From Gallionella sp. (GTDB lineage: Bacteria > Pseudomonadota > Gammaproteobacteria > Burkholderiales > Gallionellaceae): a DNA stretch of 64,000 nucleotides. Below the pieces are notes generated by a model. It was not told where the DNA came from, searched no databases, and saw only the letters and a list, made by a program, of their open reading frames with translations. This document shows, piece by piece, positions 26,064 through 35,066 of this stretch (position 1 is the first letter of the stretch; each line of letters starts with the position of its first letter). Made by a program: the position numbers and the translations under genes. The stretch lies in assembly GCA_028689145.1 (NCBI GenBank), contig JAQTWT010000006.1, forward strand, positions 62,001 through 126,000, read 5' to 3'.

Positions 26064-27233
26064 CTACTGTATGGATGTCCGTGTTGCGGTAACTTCAACT
26101 TCCACGCGCCGATCAGGTGCCAGGCAAGCGATCAGTTCTTTGGTTGCTTTATCGCCTTTGCATTCCCCGGGCTTGGTTACGGGGTTTGATCCGTCCACTC
26201 CATTGGCGGTGATCTTGTCGGAGGGTATTCCTGCTGATTCCACCAGATAGGCCTTGACTGTTTCGGCGCGGCGCGTTGATAGCTTCTGGTTGTATGCGTG
26301 CGAACCGATCCGGTCGGTGTGTCCCGTTACGGTGATGACCTCAAAATTGGCATCTTTCAGATCGCCAGCAAACTTGTCGAGAGCCTGTTGGCCTGCAGGA
26401 CTCACGGTTGCTTTGCCGAAACCAAATAGAGAATCAGCGGACGAGTCAGCGGAGAAAGTCACCTTTCTTTTTGCCGGTGGAGGAGGTGCCGGTATCTCTT
26501 TCACCGGTTTAGGCGCGGGTGCAGGTGTGGCGGCAGCGACAATAGGTTCATATACCGCAGCGCGCGGAGCAGGAGTGGGTATTTTCACGCCCAACCGGTA
26601 GACCAATCCGAGCGAGTACATGTTTATGTCGCCTTTGTTGCCAACGGCATCATTGATCCGGTAGCGCTCCGCTTCGGCGCGCATGCCGAGAGATTCAGTG
26701 AGGTTGTATTGAAGCCCCGCGCCGAACTTGTAGTTGATTTTGCTTTCGCTAGGGCTGGGATTAGCGGGCATGGCAATAGCCCCGGTGCTGGTGAAATTAT
26801 CTCTGGCTTGAGCGTAAATCAAACCAACGCGGCCAAATGCAGAAAATTGTTCAGTCATTGGCAGAATACCGACTGCGTCGATATTTACGCCTCTGAGTTT
26901 GATCTTCCCAGTCAGTGTTCCCGCCGGTGCGAGTATGGTCGCCGTATAACCGAATTGCCCCAGATCGAAGTAGCCGCCTTCCAAGGCAAAATTCTGGTTG
27001 ACCAGATAGCCGCCAAATAGCTTATAGGCAGAAGCGCGGTTGTCATCGATGATCGAGGCCGGGCCTACGCCCACCAGTGTGGCAGTGATTCGCGCATCGT
27101 CGATTTTCGCTCTTGATTGACCAACGCTGGCACCAGCATACCATCCAGCATCGTCTGCCAATGCGAATGGACTGCTCATTACAGCGTATCCTGCCAAGCC
27201 CAGCGTTCCTAATGTCTTTGTTACTCTTTTCAT
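26064..27233 (-). CDS. OmpA-family outer-membrane protein with N-terminal beta-barrel
   Basis: 389 residues: signal peptide (cleavage near FALADD), eight-stranded-type barrel (about 27-215: GWYAGASVGQSRAKI, YSLGLVYRLGVKI), a Pro/Ala-rich linker (220-260) and an OmpA C-terminal peptidoglycan-binding domain (265-389). The C-terminal 130 residues are almost identical to the neighbour at 25293, showing a recent domain duplication. Likely anchors the outer membrane to peptidoglycan. Confidence 0.92.
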   Translation of the reverse strand: MKRVTKTLGTLGLAGYAVMSSPFALADDAGWYAGASVGQSRAKIDDARITATLVGVGPASIIDDNRASAYKLFGGYLVNQNFALEGGYFDLGQFGYTATILAPAGTLTGKIKLRGVNIDAVGILPMTEQFSAFGRVGLIYAQARDNFTSTGAIAMPANPSPSESKINYKFGAGLQYNLTESLGMRAEAERYRINDAVGNKGDINMYSLGLVYRLGVKIPTPAPRAAVYEPIVAAATPAPAPKPVKEIPAPPPPAKRKVTFSADSSADSLFGFGKATVSPAGQQALDKFAGDLKDANFEVITVTGHTDRIGSHAYNQKLSTRRAETVKAYLVESAGIPSDKITANGVDGSNPVTKPGECKGDKATKELIACLAPDRRVEVEVTATRTSIQ

Positions 27234-27344
27234 GTGCTCTCCAGAAGTTATGATTGATTGTTGCTGTAAGTTAATTTTGTATGATTAGGCAATACAGGCC
27301 GGCTGAATTGACTTTGCCAGCCCTTAGTTTTAATGCCTGAAGCA

Positions 27345-29249
27345 TTACGGTGCTGGTTTTGTAACTGCATTGGCATCCAATGTAACTGCTGACTGTGCCA
27401 ACGCCCTGCCGGTCATCACCGCACCGGTGTTTAACGAAATCAGCGTTTGACTTAAGATGATCCCCTTGAAGTCGGCGGCCGTTCCAATAGTCGCTTGACC
27501 GGAGACCTGCCAGAAAATGTTCTTGGCCTGTGCGCCGCCACTCAGGGTAATCATGGCACTGTTACTTACGGTGAGGTCTTGTGCTATTTGGAAAATCCAT
27601 ACATCATTCGGACCGCCTGAAAGAGTGACACCAACGCCGGTGATTAGAACTCCGGTGCCCCATTTGTAGAGACCTGGAACGAGTGTCCTTCCGCTAATAT
27701 CTCCTGCGTACAACTCGGTGAAATCAGGGGTTGCTCTTCCGGCGGCATCGGTAAATGCAGTTTCCATGTCGCTTATGGCCGTGGTCATATTGTCAGGTGT
27801 AGGCACTGCATAGTCGGATGCGTATACATTGCCGGTCACTAATGACGATGTTGAAAAAGCATTGGTTGAATCCATAATCAGCGAGAATCCCGTTATGTAA
27901 CTCGCGGCTGCCGGGCTTACTCCAATATTTCCGACAACTGATGTTGTGCCAGTAGTTGAAACAGCTGTTTTTGCCAGAATCACAAAATTTCCAGCCAACC
28001 CAAGCGGTACAGGAGCAGGGCCTCGTGCCGCGGCTACGGCTACTGGTGTGGTTACACTCACGGTATAGGTCAACGTTGTACTATCGGCAGCCGTTACGAT
28101 GTATGCCACCGGACTGTTGAAATCATTCGCCGTTGTGCCGCTGATTTGCGTCGCTACGCCTACCTTTACGTTGGCCCCTGTGGACGTGAACGTCGCAACC
28201 AGAGCGGTCAGGTTTGTCCCGGTTGGCATGCTCACCGATATGGTTTTTGCCGCTTCATCAATAACCCCAGTAACTCCGGCAAGCGAATATGCGGTAATCG
28301 CCTTGGCGGAGTTCAGAGCTATACTCACTGTTACGGTATAGCTCACCGTTGAGCCATCGGCACCGGTAATGATGTATGCAACCGGAGCTGTGAAGTCATT
28401 CGGTGTTGTCCCGCTTATTTGTGTCTTCGCGCCTACCTTTACGCTGGCTCCTGTGGACGTGAATGTTGCAATTAATGCTGTCACACTTGTTCCGTACGGC
28501 ATGGATACCGATATGGCCTTCGCCGCTTCATCTATAGTCCCTGTAACTCCGGCAAGCGAATACGCGGTAACTGCCTTGGCTGAAAGCGAAGCTACGACTA
28601 CGGCGACGTTATATGTTGCCGTGCTGCCGTCGACAGCAGTTACGGTGTATGCCACCGGACTGCTGAAGTCATTCACCGTTGTGCCGCTCGTCTGAACCGA
28701 TGCCCCTACCGTTACATTTATCCCCGTGGTTGAGAATGTTGCAACCAGAGCTGTTATGTTGGTACCGCTAGGCAGGTTCACCGCTATGGTTTTTGCCGTT
28801 TCATTTATCGTTCCTGTAACTCCTGCAAGCGAATATGCGGTAATGGCTTTGGCAGTGATGGGAGCCACGGCTACGGTTACGGTATAGGTCGCCGTTGTGC
28901 CGTCTGCCGCAGTTACAATGTATGCCACCGGATTGGTAAAGTCATTCGGCGTTGCACCGCTGGTCTGGACAGCGGCACCTATGGTTACTCCCGTTCCTGT
29001 GGTTGTGAATGTTGCGATCAGAGCCGTTACATTTATCCCGTTTGGCATGGTCACGGCGATGGTCTTTGCTGTTTCATCTATAGTTCCAGTAACCCCTGCA
29101 AGTGAATATGCAGTAATTGACTTATCAGTACCACTGCCCAATGCTGAACCATCCCCTCCGCCGCCGCCTCCGCATCCAGCCACAAAAATGACCAGCAGCA
29201 TTGCCATAAACAACATGAGTAGACGGGTAAAACTTTTGCGCGTGTTCAT
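27345..29249 (-). CDS. DUF3494 (ice-binding-like) lipoprotein with four 91-residue repeats
   Basis: 634 residues. Lipobox VAGC (Cys26) followed by a glycine run. Four tandem beta-rich repeats of 91 residues at about 43-133, 134-224, 225-315 and 316-405, each with ITAYSLAGVTG, TALIATF and YTVTV, are like DUF5018-type adhesin repeats. The C-terminal 215 residues form a DUF3494 domain (NFVILAKTAVSTTG, NDVWIFQIAQDL, AKNIFWQVSGQATIG), the beta-helical fold of ice-binding proteins. Ice binding is not implied; many members are of unknown function. It is probably surface-anchored. A candidate operator is about 210 bases upstream. Confidence 0.85.
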   Translation of the reverse strand: MNTRKSFTRLLMLFMAMLLVIFVAGCGGGGGGDGSALGSGTDKSITAYSLAGVTGTIDETAKTIAVTMPNGINVTALIATFTTTGTGVTIGAAVQTSGATPNDFTNPVAYIVTAADGTTATYTVTVAVAPITAKAITAYSLAGVTGTINETAKTIAVNLPSGTNITALVATFSTTGINVTVGASVQTSGTTVNDFSSPVAYTVTAVDGSTATYNVAVVVASLSAKAVTAYSLAGVTGTIDEAAKAISVSMPYGTSVTALIATFTSTGASVKVGAKTQISGTTPNDFTAPVAYIITGADGSTVSYTVTVSIALNSAKAITAYSLAGVTGVIDEAAKTISVSMPTGTNLTALVATFTSTGANVKVGVATQISGTTANDFNSPVAYIVTAADSTTLTYTVSVTTPVAVAAARGPAPVPLGLAGNFVILAKTAVSTTGTTSVVGNIGVSPAAASYITGFSLIMDSTNAFSTSSLVTGNVYASDYAVPTPDNMTTAISDMETAFTDAAGRATPDFTELYAGDISGRTLVPGLYKWGTGVLITGVGVTLSGGPNDVWIFQIAQDLTVSNSAMITLSGGAQAKNIFWQVSGQATIGTAADFKGIILSQTLISLNTGAVMTGRALAQSAVTLDANAVTKPAP

Positions 29250-29458
29250 TTTTTATCCTTTTTAACGCTGATACCGAAACCATCGGTGCAATCGGCCAAC
29301 CTGTTGTTACTAATATCCTGATGTGCAGCTCAAATGTTTGCCTGTTGCGCAGCAGTACGATCCTCAATTTGGTCTGTTCCTAATCCGAAACCGGATCAAC
29401 CCGAACCGGAATAATTTGTCGCATACGGGCAAACTATCCCAGTTCTGTCCACGACGCT

Positions 29459-29477
29459 CCGTACGTCAGCGCACATA
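29459..29477 (-). promoter_or_regulatory. Candidate Crp/Fnr-type operator
   Basis: On the minus strand this reads TATGTGCGCTGACGTACGG (TGTGC-N6-GTACG). It is 210 bases upstream of the lipoprotein start at 29249. Confidence 0.55.
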
Positions 29478-29566
29478 AGGAAATCTTTTTTGATCAAGCC
29501 TGCAACTTATTTGCAGGCTGATTCAACAGGGTTAGATCATGGGTGAGGGAGCCAAGCTCAAAATGT

Positions 29567-29594
29567 AAAAAGGCCGTCTCGCGGCGGCCTTTTA
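29567..29594 (-). terminator. Rho-independent terminator of the DUF3494 gene at 29625
   Basis: AAAAGGCCG and CGGCCTTTT arms enclose an 8-base loop, with T-runs on the minus strand, about 30 bases after the stop codon. The same hairpin with one base change follows the duplicated gene. Confidence 0.8.
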
Positions 29595-29624
29595 ATTACT
29601 GCTTCACATCCTGAATGGCATATC

Positions 29625-31820
29625 TTACGGTTGCGTCACCGCGCTGGTATCAAGCGTGACTGCTGTCTGCGCCAGCAGCCTGCCGTTGATTGTTGCGCCC
29701 GTCCGCAGTGCAATATTGGTCTGGGCCAGTATATTTCCCTCCATGTGTGCGGTTGTTCCAATATCCACAACATCGGATACTTGCCAGAACACGTTCTTGG
29801 CCAGTGCGCCACCGGTCAACAGCACGCTGGTACCGTTAGCCTGGGTAAGCTTTCCGGTAATCTGGAAGACCCAGACATCTGTTGCTGTGCCATTAAGGGT
29901 TAAATTCCCCGGTATGGTTACATTGACAGCACAGGTATAGACCCCGGCCGCGAGGGGGCCGCCGTCCGTTGCATCGCTCATGGCCCCGACCCCGGGACAC
30001 GCAGTAACTAGCCCGCCACCTGAGGGTGCTTTTGCAGCAGCGGCTGTGTACGCGGTTGCCATGTCGCCCACAGCCGTGCTCAGGTCAGAGGAAGTCGTTC
30101 CGCCCACCATGTCGGCTGCGTATAATTTTCCGGTCACTTGCGCGGATGTATAAAATGTATCCGTGGGTTCGGCGATTAATGACCAACCCGTCAAGCCAGC
30201 CCTGGCGATGGGGCTTACGCCCACGTTGCCGGTCACCACGGAGTTGGGGATGCTATCCGCCCCGGTTTTTGCCAGAATCACATAATTGGCAGCGGTACCA
30301 AGATTCACGCAACTCGCGCCCACGCAAACCCCGCCCGATGCCGCCGCTGGCGGTATCGGTGCCGGTGTTGTTGGCGGCAGTGCTTCGGTGGTAAAGCTCC
30401 ACACCTTGTTAGCCGCCAGCGCGTTGCCTGCCAGATCCTTGACACCTGTCGTGATCTTGGCTGTATAGGTACTGCTGTAGGCAAGATTGCTGAGCGGTGT
30501 AAAGGACGCATTGTTGAGCAATGCGCCGTTGAGGATAGTTCCTGTTACAGGCGTGCCGCTGGAGGATGTCACCGTAAAGGTTGATGTGGTGATCGTCAAC
30601 GGATCCATCCACTCGCTAAAATATGCATAGGTCAGCCCTCTGATTGGCACATTCGTGGCAACATTTGCCGGGCTTGTCAGAATCACCGTGGGAGCGGTGG
30701 TGTCCGGGGCGGCAGCTGTCGTCCAGCCAATGGTGAAGTTGGCGGCCATCGGGTTGCCTGCCAGGTCCGTCACACCGCCGGTACCGCCTTTGATCTTGAC
30801 GTTGTAGTGAGTGGCGGGTGCGAGATTGCTTAGCGGTCTGAATACCGCGTTTACACCGGAGTAGCTCACGGTACCCGGTACTGCAGCACCGGCATCTGTT
30901 GTCAGGGTGAAATTCAGGTTGTTGATCGTCGAGGGGTTCATTCCCTCGCTGAACGTTACACCGACAGTGGTATTGACGGCCACATTTGTCTGGCCGTTGG
31001 TGTGGATGGTTCCGCTTACGGTGGGTGCGGTGGTATCTGCGGCCGCAGCTGTCGTCCAGCTCCATGCAAAGTTATTTGCCAGCGCATTGCCAGCCAGATC
31101 TTTGCCGCCGGTTGTAATCGTGGCGGTATAGTTGGTGTTGGTCGCAAGAACGCTTGCCGGCGTAAAGACTGTTGATACGCCATTGTAGGTCACTGTGCCG
31201 GGAACGGCTGTTGCGCCTTGCTTAAGGGTAAAGGTAGTTGTATTGATCGTTGATGGATCCATCACTTCGCTGAACGTTGCACCGACTTGGGTGTTGGTGG
31301 CCACGTTGGTCGCGCCGTTGGCGTTGACGGTTGAGGATACTGTGGGTGCGGTGGTGTCCGCCGTTGCCCCGGTCGTGAAGGTCCAGGTAAAGTCACCGGC
31401 CAATGGAATGCCTGTCGTGTCTTTGACTGCGGTGGTCACCGTGGCGGTACATACGGTATTGATTGGGAGATTGGTTGCAGCCGGAAGCGTGAGTTCTGCC
31501 AGATTACCTGTTGCCAGATAGGCAACCGTTCCCGTTACGGGTGTTCCGGTAGGGCATGCCAGCTTAAAGCTTGCTGCGGTGAGCGTGGCCGGATCAATGG
31601 TCTTGGTAAAAGTGGCAGTGATCAGTTTAAAGTTGATCGGCACAGCGGTAGCATTGGGAAGCGGCGCTACATCGGTCACTGCGGGTGCGAGCCCGGTGTC
31701 GCTGCCCAGAATCGACCCGTTATCCCCCCCACCTCCGCCGCCACATCCGGCCATCAAAGCGGTTAACAGTAATGTTAAGTACCACTTCTGTGGTTTTGAA
31801 ACGCTTTTAAATTTGTTCAT
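29625..31820 (-). CDS. DUF3494 lipoprotein with four Ig-like (Big_5) domains, copy 1
   Basis: 731 residues from the ATG at 31820, chosen for the AGGAG 8 bases upstream; an in-frame TTG/ATG extension exists to 31871. Lipobox MAGC (Cys26) and a glycine run. Four SbsA/Big_5-type Ig-like domains between about 45 and 470, each with TTAPTV, FSE.MDPSTI and KDLAGN.LA. A C-terminal DUF3494 domain (about 500-731: ANYVILAKTGADSIPNS, VWVFQITGKLTQANG, AKNVFWQVSDVVDIG). Likely a surface-exposed adhesin or ice-binding-like protein. Identical to the gene at 32194. Confidence 0.86.
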   Translation of the reverse strand: MNKFKSVSKPQKWYLTLLLTALMAGCGGGGGGDNGSILGSDTGLAPAVTDVAPLPNATAVPINFKLITATFTKTIDPATLTAASFKLACPTGTPVTGTVAYLATGNLAELTLPAATNLPINTVCTATVTTAVKDTTGIPLAGDFTWTFTTGATADTTAPTVSSTVNANGATNVATNTQVGATFSEVMDPSTINTTTFTLKQGATAVPGTVTYNGVSTVFTPASVLATNTNYTATITTGGKDLAGNALANNFAWSWTTAAAADTTAPTVSGTIHTNGQTNVAVNTTVGVTFSEGMNPSTINNLNFTLTTDAGAAVPGTVSYSGVNAVFRPLSNLAPATHYNVKIKGGTGGVTDLAGNPMAANFTIGWTTAAAPDTTAPTVILTSPANVATNVPIRGLTYAYFSEWMDPLTITTSTFTVTSSSGTPVTGTILNGALLNNASFTPLSNLAYSSTYTAKITTGVKDLAGNALAANKVWSFTTEALPPTTPAPIPPAAASGGVCVGASCVNLGTAANYVILAKTGADSIPNSVVTGNVGVSPIARAGLTGWSLIAEPTDTFYTSAQVTGKLYAADMVGGTTSSDLSTAVGDMATAYTAAAAKAPSGGGLVTACPGVGAMSDATDGGPLAAGVYTCAVNVTIPGNLTLNGTATDVWVFQITGKLTQANGTSVLLTGGALAKNVFWQVSDVVDIGTTAHMEGNILAQTNIALRTGATINGRLLAQTAVTLDTSAVTQP

Positions 31821-32037
31821 TCTAATCTCCTGATTTATCTGATCCAAAAAACCATCGGTGCAATCGGCCAACCTGTTGTTACCAAGTATCCTGGTGTGCG
31901 GCTCAAATGTTTGCTGTTTGCCTGTTGCGCGGCAGTACTAACCGCAATTTGGTCTGTGCTGATCCGAAAGCGGATCAACCCGAACCAAGATAATTTGTCG
32001 CATACGGACAAACTATCCCAGTTCTGTCCACGACGCT

Positions 32038-32056
32038 CCGTACGTCAGCGCACATA
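32038..32056 (-). promoter_or_regulatory. Candidate Crp/Fnr-type operator
   Basis: Reads TATGTGCGCTGACGTACGG on the minus strand, the same 19 bases as at 29459 and 34600, 218 bases upstream of the start at 31820. It is conserved although the surrounding control region has diverged. Confidence 0.55.
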
Positions 32057-32136
32057 AGGGAAAATATTTACAGGTTGATTCAGCAGCGTTGGATCATGGG
32101 CTGGAAAGCGAGACCCAAAGCGATGCTCAAGATGTC

Positions 32137-32162
32137 AAAAGGCCGTCTCGCGACGGCCTTTT
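32137..32162 (-). terminator. Rho-independent terminator of the DUF3494 gene at 32194
   Basis: AAAAGGCCG/CGGCCTTTT hairpin, about 30 bases past the stop on the minus strand. One loop base differs from the copy at 29567. Confidence 0.8.
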
Positions 32163-32193
32163 AATTACTGCTTCACATCCTGAATGGCATATC

Positions 32194-34389
32194 TTACGGT
32201 TGCGTCACCGCGCTGGTATCAAGCGTGACTGCTGTCTGCGCCAGCAGCCTGCCGTTGATTGTTGCGCCCGTCCGCAGTGCAATATTGGTCTGGGCCAGTA
32301 TATTTCCCTCCATGTGTGCGGTTGTTCCAATATCCACAACATCGGATACTTGCCAGAACACGTTCTTGGCCAGTGCGCCACCGGTCAACAGCACGCTGGT
32401 ACCGTTAGCCTGGGTAAGCTTTCCGGTAATCTGGAAGACCCAGACATCTGTTGCTGTGCCATTAAGGGTTAAATTCCCCGGTATGGTTACATTGACAGCA
32501 CAGGTATAGACCCCGGCCGCGAGGGGGCCGCCGTCCGTTGCATCGCTCATGGCCCCGACCCCGGGACACGCAGTAACTAGCCCGCCACCTGAGGGTGCTT
32601 TTGCAGCAGCGGCTGTGTACGCGGTTGCCATGTCGCCCACAGCCGTGCTCAGGTCAGAGGAAGTCGTTCCGCCCACCATGTCGGCTGCGTATAATTTTCC
32701 GGTCACTTGCGCGGATGTATAAAATGTATCCGTGGGTTCGGCGATTAATGACCAACCCGTCAAGCCAGCCCTGGCGATGGGGCTTACGCCCACGTTGCCG
32801 GTCACCACGGAGTTGGGGATGCTATCCGCCCCGGTTTTTGCCAGAATCACATAATTGGCAGCGGTACCAAGATTCACGCAACTCGCGCCCACGCAAACCC
32901 CGCCCGATGCCGCCGCTGGCGGTATCGGTGCCGGTGTTGTTGGCGGCAGTGCTTCGGTGGTAAAGCTCCACACCTTGTTAGCCGCCAGCGCGTTGCCTGC
33001 CAGATCCTTGACACCTGTCGTGATCTTGGCTGTATAGGTACTGCTGTAGGCAAGATTGCTGAGCGGTGTAAAGGACGCATTGTTGAGCAATGCGCCGTTG
33101 AGGATAGTTCCTGTTACAGGCGTGCCGCTGGAGGATGTCACCGTAAAGGTTGATGTGGTGATCGTCAACGGATCCATCCACTCGCTAAAATATGCATAGG
33201 TCAGCCCTCTGATTGGCACATTCGTGGCAACATTTGCCGGGCTTGTCAGAATCACCGTGGGAGCGGTGGTGTCCGGGGCGGCAGCTGTCGTCCAGCCAAT
33301 GGTGAAGTTGGCGGCCATCGGGTTGCCTGCCAGGTCCGTCACACCGCCGGTACCGCCTTTGATCTTGACGTTGTAGTGAGTGGCGGGTGCGAGATTGCTT
33401 AGCGGTCTGAATACCGCGTTTACACCGGAGTAGCTCACGGTACCCGGTACTGCAGCACCGGCATCTGTTGTCAGGGTGAAATTCAGGTTGTTGATCGTCG
33501 AGGGGTTCATTCCCTCGCTGAACGTTACACCGACAGTGGTATTGACGGCCACATTTGTCTGGCCGTTGGTGTGGATGGTTCCGCTTACGGTGGGTGCGGT
33601 GGTATCTGCGGCCGCAGCTGTCGTCCAGCTCCATGCAAAGTTATTTGCCAGCGCATTGCCAGCCAGATCTTTGCCGCCGGTTGTAATCGTGGCGGTATAG
33701 TTGGTGTTGGTCGCAAGAACGCTTGCCGGCGTAAAGACTGTTGATACGCCATTGTAGGTCACTGTGCCGGGAACGGCTGTTGCGCCTTGCTTAAGGGTAA
33801 AGGTAGTTGTATTGATCGTTGATGGATCCATCACTTCGCTGAACGTTGCACCGACTTGGGTGTTGGTGGCCACGTTGGTCGCGCCGTTGGCGTTGACGGT
33901 TGAGGATACTGTGGGTGCGGTGGTGTCCGCCGTTGCCCCGGTCGTGAAGGTCCAGGTAAAGTCACCGGCCAATGGAATGCCTGTCGTGTCTTTGACTGCG
34001 GTGGTCACCGTGGCGGTACATACGGTATTGATTGGGAGATTGGTTGCAGCCGGAAGCGTGAGTTCTGCCAGATTACCTGTTGCCAGATAGGCAACCGTTC
34101 CCGTTACGGGTGTTCCGGTAGGGCATGCCAGCTTAAAGCTTGCTGCGGTGAGCGTGGCCGGATCAATGGTCTTGGTAAAAGTGGCAGTGATCAGTTTAAA
34201 GTTGATCGGCACAGCGGTAGCATTGGGAAGCGGCGCTACATCGGTCACTGCGGGTGCGAGCCCGGTGTCGCTGCCCAGAATCGACCCGTTATCCCCCCCA
34301 CCTCCGCCGCCACATCCGGCCATCAAAGCGGTTAACAGTAATGTTAAGTACCACTTCTGTGGTTTTGAAACGCTTTTAAATTTGTTCAT
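32194..34389 (-). CDS. DUF3494 lipoprotein with four Ig-like (Big_5) domains, copy 2
   Basis: 731 residues, identical in sequence to the protein encoded at 29625-31820 (lipobox Cys26, four Big_5-type domains, C-terminal DUF3494). The ATG at 34389 has AGGAG upstream. Because the coding bodies are identical but upstream regions differ, the two copies could be expressed differently. The upstream region here is nearly the same as that of the unrelated-bodied gene at 27345-29249. Confidence 0.86.
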   Translation of the reverse strand: MNKFKSVSKPQKWYLTLLLTALMAGCGGGGGGDNGSILGSDTGLAPAVTDVAPLPNATAVPINFKLITATFTKTIDPATLTAASFKLACPTGTPVTGTVAYLATGNLAELTLPAATNLPINTVCTATVTTAVKDTTGIPLAGDFTWTFTTGATADTTAPTVSSTVNANGATNVATNTQVGATFSEVMDPSTINTTTFTLKQGATAVPGTVTYNGVSTVFTPASVLATNTNYTATITTGGKDLAGNALANNFAWSWTTAAAADTTAPTVSGTIHTNGQTNVAVNTTVGVTFSEGMNPSTINNLNFTLTTDAGAAVPGTVSYSGVNAVFRPLSNLAPATHYNVKIKGGTGGVTDLAGNPMAANFTIGWTTAAAPDTTAPTVILTSPANVATNVPIRGLTYAYFSEWMDPLTITTSTFTVTSSSGTPVTGTILNGALLNNASFTPLSNLAYSSTYTAKITTGVKDLAGNALAANKVWSFTTEALPPTTPAPIPPAAASGGVCVGASCVNLGTAANYVILAKTGADSIPNSVVTGNVGVSPIARAGLTGWSLIAEPTDTFYTSAQVTGKLYAADMVGGTTSSDLSTAVGDMATAYTAAAAKAPSGGGLVTACPGVGAMSDATDGGPLAAGVYTCAVNVTIPGNLTLNGTATDVWVFQITGKLTQANGTSVLLTGGALAKNVFWQVSDVVDIGTTAHMEGNILAQTNIALRTGATINGRLLAQTAVTLDTSAVTQP

Positions 34390-34599
34390 TCTAATCTCCT
34401 GATTTATCTGATCCAAAAAACCATCGGTGCAATCGGCCAACCTGTTGTTACTAATATCCTGATGTGCAGCTCAAATGTTTGCCTGTTGCGCAGCAGTACG
34501 ATCCTCAATTTGGTCTGTTCCTAATCCGAAACCGGATCAACCCGAACCAGAATAATTTGTCGCATACGGACAAACTATCCCAGTTCTGTCCACGACGCT

Positions 34600-34618
34600 C
34601 CGTACGTCAGCGCACATA
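34600..34618 (-). promoter_or_regulatory. Candidate Crp/Fnr-type operator
   Basis: TATGTGCGCTGACGTACGG on the minus strand, 211 bases upstream of the start at 34389. Confidence 0.55.
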
Positions 34619-34824
34619 AGGAAAAAGATTTGCGTGGAAAAATTAACGGGCATGGCAAATATGTCATCCCGGATTCTGGAATTCGCCATGCAGGTCATTT
34701 TTGCACTTCAGTCTTCTCATATAAATGCGGGATATATATGAGTTTCACTTTAATGAATTGACAGTTGAGATTAAAACTGTGCCAAGTTATTAAACATAGT
34801 CAGCAAAATAATCCGGTTATGCGT

Positions 34825-34843
34825 TATGTGTGCCACCGCACGG
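34825..34843 (+). promoter_or_regulatory. Candidate Crp/Fnr-type operator
   Basis: TATGTGTGCCACCGCACGG (TGTGT-N6-GCACG), 224 bases upstream of the lipoprotein start at 35067. Confidence 0.5.
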
Positions 34844-35066
34844 TAGCGTTGTGACTAATGGGAGACAATTAACTGACAGTGCGGGGTATCTCGGAATGTA
34901 AGTTTCGGAGCAATAAATTGAAGAAATGATCCGTGCTTAACGGTGGGAGATTAGTTTTATTGATCATGCTTTGTGTTCATATCATTTTGGATAAACATAC
35001 AGCATGTATTTATAAGCAGGCAGCAGTAGTTTTCACTGTACTGTTGAGATCTGGGAGGATGGCAGT

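Larger units (their letters stand above)
29250..29624. other. Intergenic: upstream region of the repeat lipoprotein plus terminator of the next gene
   Basis: No gene. Bases 29290-29480 are a control region that recurs almost unchanged at 34430-34620 and in diverged form at 31860-32058. It includes the dyad at 29459-29477. A terminator hairpin for the gene at 29625 lies at 29567-29594. Confidence 0.7.
31821..32193. other. Intergenic region between the two duplicated genes
   Basis: Holds a diverged version of the shared control region (about 31860-32058) with its dyad, then about 80 bases without clear signals, then the terminator of the second copy (32137-32162). No gene seen. Confidence 0.65.
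29585..34451. repeat. Exact tandem duplication of about 2.3 kb, offset 2569 bases
   Basis: Bases 29585-31882 reappear at 32154-34451. The two encoded 748-codon frames are identical, and I saw no nucleotide difference by eye between the end points. A mismatch at 29584/32153 and another at 31883/34452 set the limits. The spacers outside the copies differ. This is a very recent duplication or an assembly error. Confidence 0.88.
34390..35066. other. Large divergent intergenic region
   Basis: No gene seen in 677 bases. Bases 34430-34620 are the control region of the minus-strand lipoprotein, with dyad 34600-34618. The rest is relatively AT-rich and contains the dyad at 34825-34843, facing the + strand lipoprotein. 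Confidence 0.65.

Noticed and set aside
28097-29265. Series of + strand frames opposite the repeat lipoprotein
   Set aside because: They repeat with the 91-codon period of the real gene and are only its complement.
30026-31833. Arg/Pro/Cys-rich frames opposite and within the Ig-like lipoproteins
   Set aside because: Duplicated in step with the real gene and without domain content.
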